Positions 9,750 through 19,419 of a DNA stretch of 64,000 nucleotides are shown piece by piece (position 1 is the stretch's first letter; each line of letters starts with the position of its first letter). Below the pieces are notes generated by a model. That model searched no databases and was not told the origin of the DNA. It saw only the letters and a list, made by a program, of their open reading frames with translations. The DNA lies in assembly GCA_003439945.1 (NCBI GenBank), contig QVRM01005270.1, positions 227,001 to 291,000 of the forward strand, read 5' to 3'. Origin of the DNA: Dermanyssus gallinae. Its lineage: Eukaryota > Arthropoda > Arachnida > Mesostigmata > Dermanyssidae. The position numbers and the translations under genes were made by a program.

Positions 9750-10347
9750 GTTTTATGTTAATACCACTAACCTAAAAATATGAATATAGCCGATGTCTAG
9801 TACCAGCACACATCTGGTTATCCTTTTTCATTTAATTGCCGATGTATGCATGTATGTGTATATATATATTTTTTTTAGGTTAATACCACTAACCTAAAAA
9901 TACGAATATAGCCAATGTCTAGTGCCAGCACACATCTGGTTATCCTTTTTCATTTAATTGCCGATGTATGCATGTATGTGTATATATATATATTTTTAGG
10001 TTAATACCACTAACCTAAAAATATGAATATAGCCAATGTCTAGTGCCAGCACACATCTGGTTATCCTTTTTCATTTAATTGCCGATGTATGCATGTATGT
10101 GTATATATATATTTTTTAGGTTAATACCACTAACCTAAAAATATGAATATAGCCAATGTCTAGTGCCAGCACACATCTGGTTATCCCTTTTCATTTAATT
10201 GCCGATGTATGCATGTATGTGTATATATATATTTTTTTTAGGTTAATACCACTAACATAAAAATATGAATATAGCCAATGTCTAGTGCCAGCACACATCT
10301 GGTTATCCTTTTTCATTTAATTGCCGATGTATGCATGTATGTATATA
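9750..10347. repeat. 121-bp tandem array, five units
   Basis: Five head-to-tail units with starts spaced 122, 121, 120 and 122 bases (ATACCAC at 9761, 9883, 10,004, 10,124 and 10,246). Each unit runs from ATACCACTAACCTAAAAATA through GCCAATGTCTAG, CACATCTGGTTATCC and GCCGATGTATGCATGTATGT to a short (TA) and T-run. Across unit junctions TTTTAGGTTA and TAACCTAAAA form a perfect 10-bp inverted repeat with a 7-base loop. Units differ by only a few bases; length changes fall in the TA/T run. No coding frame is present. Confidence 0.92.
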
Positions 10348-10416
10348 TGTATGAGGCGAGCACTGCCGAGTGTGCAAACGTATTGTAAATGATTAATAAA
10401 TCATCACAATATTTTC

Positions 10417-10440
10417 TATATATATATATATATATATATA
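10417..10440. repeat. (TA)n microsatellite 5' of a SINE
   Basis: Ends directly at the first base of the SINE-A copy. Confidence 0.9.
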
Positions 10441-10615
10441 GCAAGATGGCTTAGTGGCAAAGCCTTTGCTTTGCATTCGGGTAGCCTGGGTTCCAGACCC
10501 GGACCGATCACTCTTGAATTGGCTTTCATGATTACTAATTTAGACAAAGTGTATGCCGGGGTGGACCAAAAAATCGGCTATGACATGAATAACCGTACAA
10601 AAGTATGTCCTATAA
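10441..10615 (+). mobile_element. SINE-A copy, tRNA-derived
   Basis: The head is tRNA-like: A box TGGCTTAGTGGC at about 10,447 and B box GGTTCCAGACCC at about 10,489, with spacing as in a tRNA. It is followed by a tRNA-unrelated body (ACCGATCACTCTTGAATTGG, CAAAGTGTATGCCGGGGTGG) and ends in a short (TA)n at about 10,622. Related copies lie at 59,062-59,246 (minus) and 55,664-55,830 (plus, 5'-truncated). Confidence 0.82.
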
Positions 10616-10639
10616 AAGAATTATATATATATATATAAT

Positions 10640-11475
10640 TTGTTTGTAAATGTCTACTGCTACAACAGGGTTGTCATAGGACACACGTCTACATGCTGTA
10701 GACAAACGCGACGAATTTGTACTGCACCTGACAGTGGTTAAAATGCTGGCCACATTTCTAATATTTCATTGCGTTGTTAAACTTGATAACATAGTCGACA
10801 ACATAAATGAGCATGAGCAGAACACGGGTATTTTTCAAACACGATTCGTCGAGTATATTTGAGAGTATGTTTGTGCAGTCCTGTATGTAGTAAACTCTAT
10901 CTATTGAGTTGTATGATAGTCACGTTTCGCATGCCATAATAGTGTAAAGCCCTTGCCATTAGAACGCAATCGGAGGTTTTACTGCTATTTCTCTTGCTGT
11001 GTTAATATTTTTGTCGGTATTGTAATATATCTGACTTACCTAGAGAGTGATTAGATTTGCATTTGCACTTTGTTGCGTCTACAAGCAAACGACAGGCGTT
11101 GTCAGGACAATCCGGCGCCGGTGAAGAGAATGTCCCAATCCTGAGTTTAGCGGTAATTATAAGCATGAACTTCTGCTGCTGTTGCTGCTGTATGTATGAA
11201 GCAACCAGGCAAGCGACTTCCTAACGCGTTTCTTTCTGATGCGTCATCTAAACATCGTCGTACTACTAATAGCAGACACACATCCGTTTGTAACACGCGG
11301 ACGTGCAACAGGCACAAATCATCACACCAAAGGTGATGTAGTCGTTTTTCCCCAATCTCTTTTGCTCGCTCTATTTTTCCCTCTTAATATCTTACTATGG
11401 ATCACCAGCCATGATCCACTGTTCTACTAGCTGTGCCTCTCAACCTGGCCCGATATGGCCGAAATAAGAACGTAA
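10640..11475. other. No feature seen
   Basis: No family-level coding signal, RNA gene or long repeat was recognised in this stretch. Confidence 0.5.
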
Positions 11476-11479
11476 ATAG

Positions 11480-11776
11480 ATGAGAATGCGTGGCATAGGC
11501 GTGCGATTGCCACGTCGATTGTGCACGACCATGATTGCTGGCAGACCCAATGACACGAATACAACGGGCAGCAACGTTAACATCGCAAAATTTGTACGAC
11601 GTATCAATCTCACCACACCAACACCAACAGTGCAATTGCCATATGCTGAAAATCCTTCCGATTTTCAAGATTGCCGCAAAGCATTATTTAAACATATTGC
11701 ATTGAAAGAATATCTGTCGGCCGGGATCGCGACTTTGATCTCGTCCGCCGTTATCTTCTTCATCTGCGCCGTTTAA
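11480..11776 (+). CDS. Small unassigned ORF with C-terminal membrane segment
   Basis: An open frame of 98 codons with ATG at 11,480 and further in-frame ATGs (for example at 11,531). It has a basic N terminus (MRMRGIGVRLPRRL), a Thr/Pro-rich middle, and ends in a hydrophobic stretch LSAGIATLISSAVIFFICAV before TAA. That is the layout of a single-pass or tail-anchored protein. AATAAA occurs about 260 bases downstream (near 12,040). Nothing in the sequence names a family, no splice sites were assigned, and the frame could be chance. Included as hypothetical only. Confidence 0.25.
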   Translation: MRMRGIGVRLPRRLCTTMIAGRPNDTNTTGSNVNIAKFVRRINLTTPTPTVQLPYAENPSDFQDCRKALFKHIALKEYLSAGIATLISSAVIFFICAV

Positions 11777-11779
11777 TCC

Positions 11780-12960
11780 ATTACATCCCGTCAACAGTGC
11801 ATACACACACATTATAGAACCTCCGTGCTTATTTAAAGGGGTCATAGAACTTTACGGAAAAATAATTTTTCAATGGAGCGGGGGGGGAGGGGGGTATGAT
11901 TTAAAACTTAGACTGAAACTAATATGACCCACTAGAGTTCACTTCACAAAAGGTGCCACTGCGAGATAACAAGTTACCTGAGTAGAAAACTGAACACTCT
12001 AGCGTTTTTGTAAGAAAAATGCCATAAAGTCCAGTAAAAATAAAGAGTGGCGTAAGCAGGCGCCCGACTCAGACACCAGCCACTAACGTTTTCCTCTGTT
12101 GAGAGGGGGCACCATGGGAATGCGACGAATTAATCTATTATCGATTCTTCTATTGAGCGTTTTTGTTTTTAATTTATCATGAGTGTAATCGCAAACATTT
12201 AAGATATTGAACGCGAAAGATAAATATTGGAATTCGGATGAAAAATTGTCACCACGAATTTTAGCAAACTATTCTAACTACATTGAATGCCTACTGCCAT
12301 AATATATGTGACGGGCAACTGTTACGAACTTCATGAGTCTATCTGTACGTTCTATAGTGAAGGCAATATTGAACTATTGATATCACGTACACCTCCACGT
12401 ACTCTTATCCAAGGCTCGTTTTTAAAGAAATATTAGTGAATTCCTATTAAATGACGTAGTTTTTAGAGGACACAGGACAGTCTCTCCCTTGGAACATGAT
12501 GAAATTAACATTGTGAATGCTTAGCTGCTACGTCCAATACGCTTATCGTTCCAAGACGGTTGTGCTGTATGGGCGTCTAGTCAATCATGTGATATTGATC
12601 TCTTGAAGAAAGAGCAGAGCCCTCTCGGATCAATCAAGTCGCTGTGCTCGCATCTGGAACGCCATGATCACCACGAGGGCTCCGACCCGCTAAGCCCGGT
12701 GCAGGTGATTCGTTCTGGTCCGTTGCAGTTGTTAAGGTTTTAGAAGGCCAGGCCGGAGCCCCGTATAGAGCGACTGACTCGGCCACATAGATGATGATGA
12801 TGATGCGTCGCTGGACTGCCGGAGCCCAAATGTGCTATACATAAGATGTGCGGAGTTGTTGGCGAGGCTAAGAGCTTTCCCCGTTGCCTGGCGCAAGTAA
12901 TAGGCACCTCAAAGGCCCCGGTCAATGGATACTTTGAGGTAACTTGCCGTGTTAACTACA
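11780..12960. other. No gene seen; G-rich run
   Basis: Contains a G-rich tract at about 11,878-11,896 and otherwise featureless DNA; a short GAT repeat lies at about 12,789-12,804. Confidence 0.5.
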
Positions 12961-13024
12961 TTGATCTATTTGTTATTGAGGCGTCGGTGAAGCGCGGGGC
13001 ACTCTCCTCTGGCCCACCAGAAAA

Positions 13025-13113
13025 TTTCGCACGCCCCATCGAGAGAAATTCGCACGCCCCATCGAGAGAAATTCGCACGCCCCATCGAGAGAAATTCGCA
13101 AGTCCCATCGAGG
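13025..13113. repeat. 23-bp tandem repeat, four units
   Basis: The unit CGCACGCCCCATCGAGAG followed by AAATT starts at 13,028, 13,051, 13,074 and 13,097. The last unit carries substitutions. It adjoins the R1-clade RT remnant. Confidence 0.88.
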
Positions 13114-13590
13114 ACGCGTAGAGCCATCAGCCTCGTACGAAGGTGATGTGCAAAGGTAAACGTTTGTGCTGCTATTCTATCGTACGTATGAAAGGTGGTT
13201 GGATTGGCCACGTTACGCGGAACGCTGTGATCGTGTGCACTGTAAAGACGACGAGCCAGCAATGACGACTCTTCTCTCGACTTCGGAGGCCATTCAGTTG
13301 AACGGAGTGAACAATGAAAAATTCGGGCCTGGACGGTGAGGACGAGGTCGTCGGTGTTGGCAAGGAGATCGGCTCCGAAGGGAAGGGCGAGCTCCAGCCG
13401 CAGCTCCTTGTCGTAAGCTATGTTCCATAGCAGGGGACTTAGTGTAGAGCCTCGTAGCATCCCTGTAGTCACATTGAAGACTATTCCAATTATGACTCTC
13501 CGCAGAAGACGAGAGTTAAAAGTGTTCTTGACGTCGAGTAAAACAGTTAGGATGAGATTTCGTTTTCTTGGCCTGCTTTTTTCGCGGGGG
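13110..13590 (-). mobile_element. R1-clade LINE reverse transcriptase remnant
   Basis: The minus strand gives motif A as VLLDVKNTFNS (about 13,550-13,515; R1-clade elements have LDVKNAFNS), then LRGSTLSPLLWNIAYDKELR (about 13,460-13,395; family G.PQGS.LSP.LWN..YD) and the catalytic region as LANTDDLVLTVQA (about 13,360-13,320), where the usual YADD is NTDD. A frame change separates motif A from the following block. The frame then decays; 13,025-13,113 has a short tandem repeat. It is an internal piece of a polymerase with neither endonuclease nor 3' end, clearly inactive. Confidence 0.75.
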
Positions 13591-13599
13591 AGGCTGGCA

Positions 13600-14790
13600 T
13601 TTCTATTTTTTTATGTCGACACATCCTTTATTTCCACTTGACGTTTTGGGCACTTAAGTTGGCGTCATTAGCGCAACCGCCAACGCTGCATGACACCCTT
13701 ACGCTATCGTCGTCGTCGTCGTCGTTTCGATTCAATTCATCGCCACGACGCAGTCAGCCAGCCAGTCAGCAAAGCATGATCCGCACTGTACTACAATGGC
13801 TGCCGAGTTGCAGTCGGCACGAAACGCACACGGGTCGTGATTGTACGTAGCTTATCATAAAGATTGTGTTCGCAGTGCAACACAGTTGCTGCTCTACAAT
13901 GGGTTCGCTAGCGTGATTGATCGGCCCCACGCTCTCCTCCCGTTCCCGGTTGTAAATCCTAGTTGTAGTTGTTCTTGCTGTTGTTACACCCCCAAGTTGG
14001 ACGATAACGTCGCACTAAAAAAACTAACAACGAGAACACGAATTCACGCACGCGGATAAACCTGCCTGCCATTAACATCGGGCAAAGCGCGTCGCACATG
14101 CGCTGCGTAAACGAATGTATTTCTACATCTATATGTAACTCTTCCCACCCGCACAAAAGATATCCTTTTCATATTCCTGCGTCTCCGTTTTACTATTTCG
14201 TACTCTAACTCGTTCTCGTTAAATCTGTCGTTTTTCCGCCTTTTGCGCCCTCGTCGGAGCTCCGCTGTTCCCACTACCCAAGAGGCACTGAACCATTGCT
14301 TCTACCACCTATGTGAACTCACGTGTCACAAGCGCATATCGAAGAACAATCTTTCCTGGAGCAACAACCCGATATTCGTAAACGCTAGTTGGTCTATATT
14401 CAGTTGCGCTCACGATGAGCACCATAGGCATTTCTATTACGTCGACTGAGCGGCGCTAATTCTAGAGTGCCCTTTTGTAAATCTAATTATGAGTCGGATT
14501 AGTGGTTGTTTCCCATGCGGCGTCCACGTCCCCTGGGGCCGTTACTTCCGCTGTACCACCCGGGAGTCGTTCCATTTTCAATGCCGTTTAGGTTGCCACT
14601 GTCATTTCTCAGCTCTGCAGAAGCTGCACTTCTCTATTTGTACGCGCGGCCTTTTCACGACCCCTTGCCCCGGTGACGTCACCGTACTCTCGGCCGTCTG
14701 TGAACCGTGTTTTCTATTCTTCCGCGTCATCCACGTTTCCACGCCGCGTTTTTGCACACCTACTATGTCGTTATATAGTTAGATACATTT
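13600..14790. other. CpG-richer region without an assigned gene
   Basis: Base composition is less AT-biased than its surroundings, with a (CGT)n run at about 13,708-13,725. Several short open frames exist on both strands but none shows a recognisable domain. It could be a promoter or 5' exon region. Confidence 0.35.
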
Positions 14791-14989
14791 TGTTGTTTTC
14801 TTATAGTATGAGCGTATCGCGAAGCAAACATGTAAGCGGCTAAACGCAATTTATTACAAGATTTATCAACACCGAAATTTAAACAATTCATTCTTGATCA
14901 TCTTCGAAGCGTGTTTTCCATAGAACACACAGATTCCTGTGGGCACGGCTGCTCTACTTGATATATGTCAGCAATAAGCATATTCTTGT

Positions 14990-15168
14990 TGCGCAAGATG
15001 ATCATTAACAGGCATCACTAGGCTCAAGCATGACGGCAAATTTCACGCACGAATTGTGGAAAGTTAGACAAATGTTCTAGGCTCATTTGGCAGAGCCATC
15101 GAGTACCTGCCTATGAGAAGATGCCTGCTTTTTTACGGCCATGCTACCTTCCATCCTTTTTAAGTTCA
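14990..15168 (+). repeat. Direct duplication, copy 1
   Basis: Shares GCAAGATGATCATT, AGCATGAC.GCAA, TTTCACGCACGA.TTGTGG, TTAGACAAATGT and GGCAGAGCCATCGA in order with 15,235-15,405. Offset is about 245 bases. Both copies are followed by A-runs or (TA)n. Confidence 0.8.
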
Positions 15169-15234
15169 GTGGTGAAAAAAAAAAAATATATATATATATA
15201 TATGTATATCTGAAACAAAATTCTCTACCCAACT

Positions 15235-15405
15235 AATGGCGCAAAATGATTATTGAGAGACATCTATAGGTTCGAGCATGACAGCAATTTCACGCACGAG
15301 TTGTGGGAAATTAGACAAATGTACTGGGCTGATTCGGCAGAGCCATCGAACACTTGCCTAGGTGCGTGCTATCCACAGCCATGCTGCCTGCCACCCTTAT
15401 TAAGC
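15235..15405 (+). repeat. Direct duplication, copy 2
   Basis: Diverged direct copy of 14,990-15,168; identity is high in patches with small indels. Confidence 0.8.
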
Positions 15406-15421
15406 TGTGTGTAGGAAACGT

Positions 15422-15449
15422 TTATATATATATATATATATATTTATTT

Positions 15450-15520
<71 letters not shown>

Positions 15521-15573
15521 ATCTCTATATATATCTATCTATATATCTATATATATATATATATATATATATA
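15422..15573. repeat. Compound (TA)n / (TATC)n tract
   Basis: About 150 bases of TA with ATCT interruptions, ending at the TA that borders the palindromic element. Confidence 0.9.
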
Positions 15574-16074
15574 CAGGGTGTTGCAGGAATATTTGAAGCC
15601 CGATATACAGAATTGTAGAGCTCGTTAAAGCAAATATTTTTTCCAATGGAACATGGTCTCTGAGAAGTCTTGTTTCGGAGTGAGAGTGAAATTACTACAA
15701 TTTGTGACACTAGTGTTTTTGCCCGACATAGGAGCACAAAATGTGCTGTTGCGAGCCAACCAATTCGCCAAAAATAAAGTTCTTTATTAGCGTTCACGCC
15801 AAATACTTTAGAATCATAACCCTACAACCACTCACAGCGCTCAATCACGAACACGATGGTGTGCTTAGTTTCTGTCTAGGAAGACTGGTTGGCTCGCAAC
15901 AGCACATTTTGTGCTCCTATGTCGGGCAAAAACACTAGTGTCACAAATTGTAGTAATTTCGCTCTCACTCCGAAACAAGACTTCTCAGAGACCATGTTCC
16001 ATTGGAAAAAATATTTGCTTTAACGAGCTCTACGATTCTGTATATCGGGCTTCAAATATTCCTGCAACACCCTG
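15574..16074. mobile_element. 501-bp palindromic (foldback/MITE-like) element
   Basis: Bounded by TA on both sides, starting CAGGGTGTTGCAGGAATATT and ending with its exact complement. The arms are 15,574-15,762 and 15,886-16,074 (189 bp each) with about two mismatches, and a 123-bp spacer lies between. The spacer contains pieces found inside the arms of the larger palindrome at 61,134 (AATTCGCC, ATAAAGTT, AGCGCTC), so this is an internally deleted relative. It has no coding capacity. The ends and TA target suggest mobilisation by a Tc1/mariner-superfamily transposase; this is inferred. Confidence 0.88.
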
Positions 16075-16077
16075 TAT

Positions 16078-16081
16078 CTAT

Positions 16082-16137
<56 letters not shown>

Positions 16138-16255
16138 ATATATATATATATATATATTATTTTTATATATATATCTATATATATATATTATATCTTATAT
16201 ATATCTATCATATTATATATCTATCTATATCTCTATATCTATATATATATATATT

Positions 16256-16288
<33 letters not shown>

Positions 16289-16290
16289 TT
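16078..16290. repeat. Long interrupted (TA)n tract
   Basis: About 210 bases of TA with TTA, TCTA and TTTA interruptions, the right-hand continuation of the tract split by the palindrome. It ends in a short (TG) run near 16,306. Confidence 0.9.
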
Positions 16291-16689
16291 CCACCACACA
16301 CATATATATGTGTGTGTGTTCTAATCTAGCGTCTCGCCTTCGAGGTATTTCCGATTTTTCTCTAGAAGAGGTTGTTTTGCTGGGTTTTAGAGGAAGCTTA
16401 TCTTTGTGTATGCGGGACGTTTCGTTTCTTTTTAACTGCGTTTACGTTAACATAGCTGTTCTTTAATGAGCAAACTTAAACAAAACTGTGATTCAGTAGC
16501 GTTTTGCACCAACTCAGCAGACCATTGTCGGTAGCGCTTTATACGGATATCCGGCGACAATAAATACAAGAGGCAGAAGATTCCACGACCAGGAAAATCA
16601 TAGCTGGTGGCCCTACTACAAACGACAAATCTTGCAATCAACGTGTGCTATGATAACAGGAATATACGATAACCATGCAGGATGTATGT

Positions 16690-16693
<4 letters not shown>

Positions 16694-16724
<31 letters not shown>
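16694..16724. repeat. (TA)n microsatellite
   Basis: Borders the mariner terminal fragment on its left. Confidence 0.9.
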
Positions 16725-16728
<4 letters not shown>

Positions 16729-16985
16729 CAAAAAGTTCGTACCATAGAATACAAGGAATATACGGACAAAAACTACGTACATTTTATGTTTCAGTATCGT
16801 CCCCCTGACGCTCAACATATCTAGTCAAACGATCCTTAATAGCCTTTACACCACGAGAAAAATATTCAGAATTCATAGATCTAAAATACTCATCTACGGC
16901 TTACACCACTGTCGCTCTGATATCTTTTCCGGAAAAATATTTCTAAAGGTTCCGTATGGGAGATGTTCGACAATTTAAAACTAAA
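16725..16985 (-). mobile_element. mariner fragment: transposase C terminus and one end
   Basis: The minus frame reads VDEYFRSMNSEYFSRGVKAI, then KDRLTRYVERQGDDTET and a TAA stop at 16,784, matching the C terminus of irritans-type mariner transposases (YFSRG...R..RYVE.QGDY). Beyond the stop, GAATCAAAAAGTTCGTACC at the (TA)n edge looks like an inverted-repeat end. Upstream coding beyond about 16,985 is lost. Confidence 0.7.
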
Positions 16986-17225
16986 GTTCGCGTGTTCCCT
17001 TCTGCGTCGCGGGTCGTAGTGCTATAATACATTTCTTCAGTTGATCCAATGTTGTTGCGTAGTTAGTTCCCGGTTATCGACTACTTCCTGTAAAAAGATA
17101 GTCAATTCAAAGGGTAACTTTTGTATCATAGAAAGTGGTCGTCTAAACCTTTCCGGTCTAGAAAGTATGTCTTCGCTCTTATGGAGTAGCCCTTATGGCA
17201 ACGTGCAGCCTGCACGTATTCGCGC

Positions 17226-18300
17226 ATGAAGATGCCCAGGCCCTTAAAGCTAGATTCTAACTATCTGATACATAAGGACATTTTATTTTATGTTTTAGAT
17301 GATATATTGCTGGTAAGCTCTTCTTTGCCGTGTATTGTTGTGGGTGTCGCAAGCAATAATCGTATCGTTTATTGGTATCACGACATAACGACCACTTACG
17401 TTTTTCCTCAAGGGAAAGTTCCCTCTTGTTTATCGGCCAGCATGACCTTTGTCGAGTACATGTGTTTCGACTATATTGCAGCCTCAAATTGCTCTAACAT
17501 CACCCCTGGAAAACCAGCGATTCTCCGGTTTTTGCCGTTCTCTGTTAGCAACCCTGTCGTCCTATCTGATTATAGACAATGTTGAGGCTGCATATCCGGC
17601 CGGCAATGAGTGCTCATCCCCCCGTACGCACAATAGGGCAAATATAGATAACATGTTTACCCGTACTAGAGAAAGTTCTTAGATGACCGCTGCTGAAGTG
17701 GAGGATGTAATAAATCTGCATTCGAGGCTTGTAGAGAAATTCTTACTATGTTTTGTGATGAAACCCTTGTATCTGCAAGCTTTCCAGACTCATTTTGCTA
17801 CAATTGGAGATTCTACGGTAGGATACTTTAGAATGAATGGTAACATAGGGGCGCTTCTCAATGAGAAATAAATACAACGGGACCAATTGCTAACCCCCAC
17901 TGTTGCAAGTGCGGTTCAGTCTCGAGGTTTTTGGACTACTTGTCAGTCTTAATGCCTGTTGGAACTCGGGTGTCATGGAAGTGCCCGCACAATTGTTGAA
18001 GTTGGCAGCCCCATATATTCTTCATCTAGTCTAATCACACAGTAGTGGTTCCCTTATTAAAAACAGAAAAGGTGAGCAAAATCTGCCATCTAATTTTAGG
18101 CTAATTTTGATTAGTAAGTACGTCTTTAGAGAGAATCTTTCAAAAGCTGGTATTAGTAGAGATAAACCAACAGCTTGAGTCAACGAGTTTTCTCTCCGCA
18201 AGCCAATTTGGCTTTCGAAAGGTCCGATCAACAGACCTTGCCTTGGCTTACCTATGGCCGTAAGGGACCGATTCCATCAAAGCAACTAAAACTTGTCTGG
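17226..18300 (+). mobile_element. Decayed jockey-like LINE (endonuclease to RT)
   Basis: The first part (17,226-17,585) reads LPCIVVGVASNNRIVYWYHD, which matches the endonuclease block IIVGDFN.HH..W of jockey-type LINEs with the GDFN core changed to GVAS. A linker region with several stops follows. RT sequence then appears in fragments: VPAQLLKLAAPYILH (about 17,975-18,020), NLPSNFRLILISKYVF (about 18,080-18,130), and QFGFRKVRSTDLALA (about 18,205-18,250), a conserved RT box. Stops throughout show an old inactive copy. Sequence from 18,300 to 19,270 may be further decay; no motif is clear there. Confidence 0.65.
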
Positions 18301-19419
18301 CTGTCGTCCTTGATTCTGTAGCAGCGAAGCAGAAAATTAACTGTCATAACCACATGTTTGTGTCGTAGACGTTAGCTCACCTAGAGTGCATTGCAATTAC
18401 GGTCACCTGGATAATGCGTTCTCTATCTGGCCGGAGCCAGGTGGCTCAGGTTGGACAAATTTAATCCGAGTGGCAGCTCGCTTAAATAATAGGTACTGCA
18501 TATTTTTGATTCTTCTCTAACTCTTACACATTTAGTCTAAGGACTTAGCTGAGCAATCGAATATGCACGTGACGCCACGGTATTGCTTGGTGTGAAAACC
18601 TGAGGCTCTAGATATTAACGTACGCCCGTCGTTTTCAGATATAAAAAGGGTAATTGCTATCTTAAACAGCTGGTCGTACCTAACACCAATTGAGTTTCGA
18701 TAGTAGGGCACTTTAAATTTTGCCCGAGGCGTAAAAAGTAAAATTTTAATATATCAACAAAGCAGGATTTAGTGCTTGCTATTTTGATCTATTAAAATGG
18801 TATTATTTTTTGGTGAAAATTATTTTATCCAATGCAATGAGGGGGCAATGTATAAGAATTACAAACAGTTTTAATTCTTAAGAATCATCTTCAACACAAT
18901 AGTTGTTCTGCTTTGAGCCAACGTAAATTGCAGTCTAGATGCAAACTTTTTTCCAAACACAGAAGTATTGTTGGTTACAAGTGATCGCGCCTCACCTTAG
19001 GCTGACAAATCTCCAGAACATCGACCGAGTTAAAAATTGCTTTATACTACTTGCTACTTGGACTAATTTTTTAGAGTGGAGAAATGCGTTACGCACGAAC
19101 GGACACCACTTTTGTACGTGGGCCGAACAGTGTCGGACTTGCCGTAAGACTATCAGCGTTACCGACTAAAACTTCGGTTTTTTTTTATGTTCTGAAAACC
19201 GCAGCCTCTCTTAAGGTTCACTCCAAGCCTCCTAGATCTTCGGTTAATAGTACTATGGGTAGGTAGGATCGGTAGGTGCCTAACGGAGCAATGAGCCGAG
19301 GTCACCTGCGGGAAAGGTTCGCCCTTGATTAAAACCATTCAGTTCCACGTCTCTGTGTTCTCTTACGCCGTCATCTTCAGTGCCGGAAAACCTTTGCAGG
19401 CGCATTCGGGCGAGTCGCC

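Noticed and set aside
9870..9900. Telomere-like TTAGG words in the 121-bp unit
   Set aside because: TTAGG occurs once per unit within a hairpin stem, not as a tandem telomeric repeat.
9750..10347. CRISPR-like array
   Set aside because: Whole 121-bp units are repeated without unique spacers; it is a tandem satellite in a eukaryotic context.
15407..16466. Long open frames encoding runs of Tyr-Ile (also at 40,138, 45,110, 57,467, 58,356 and 63,284)
   Set aside because: They exist only because TATATA in any frame lacks stops; not proteins.
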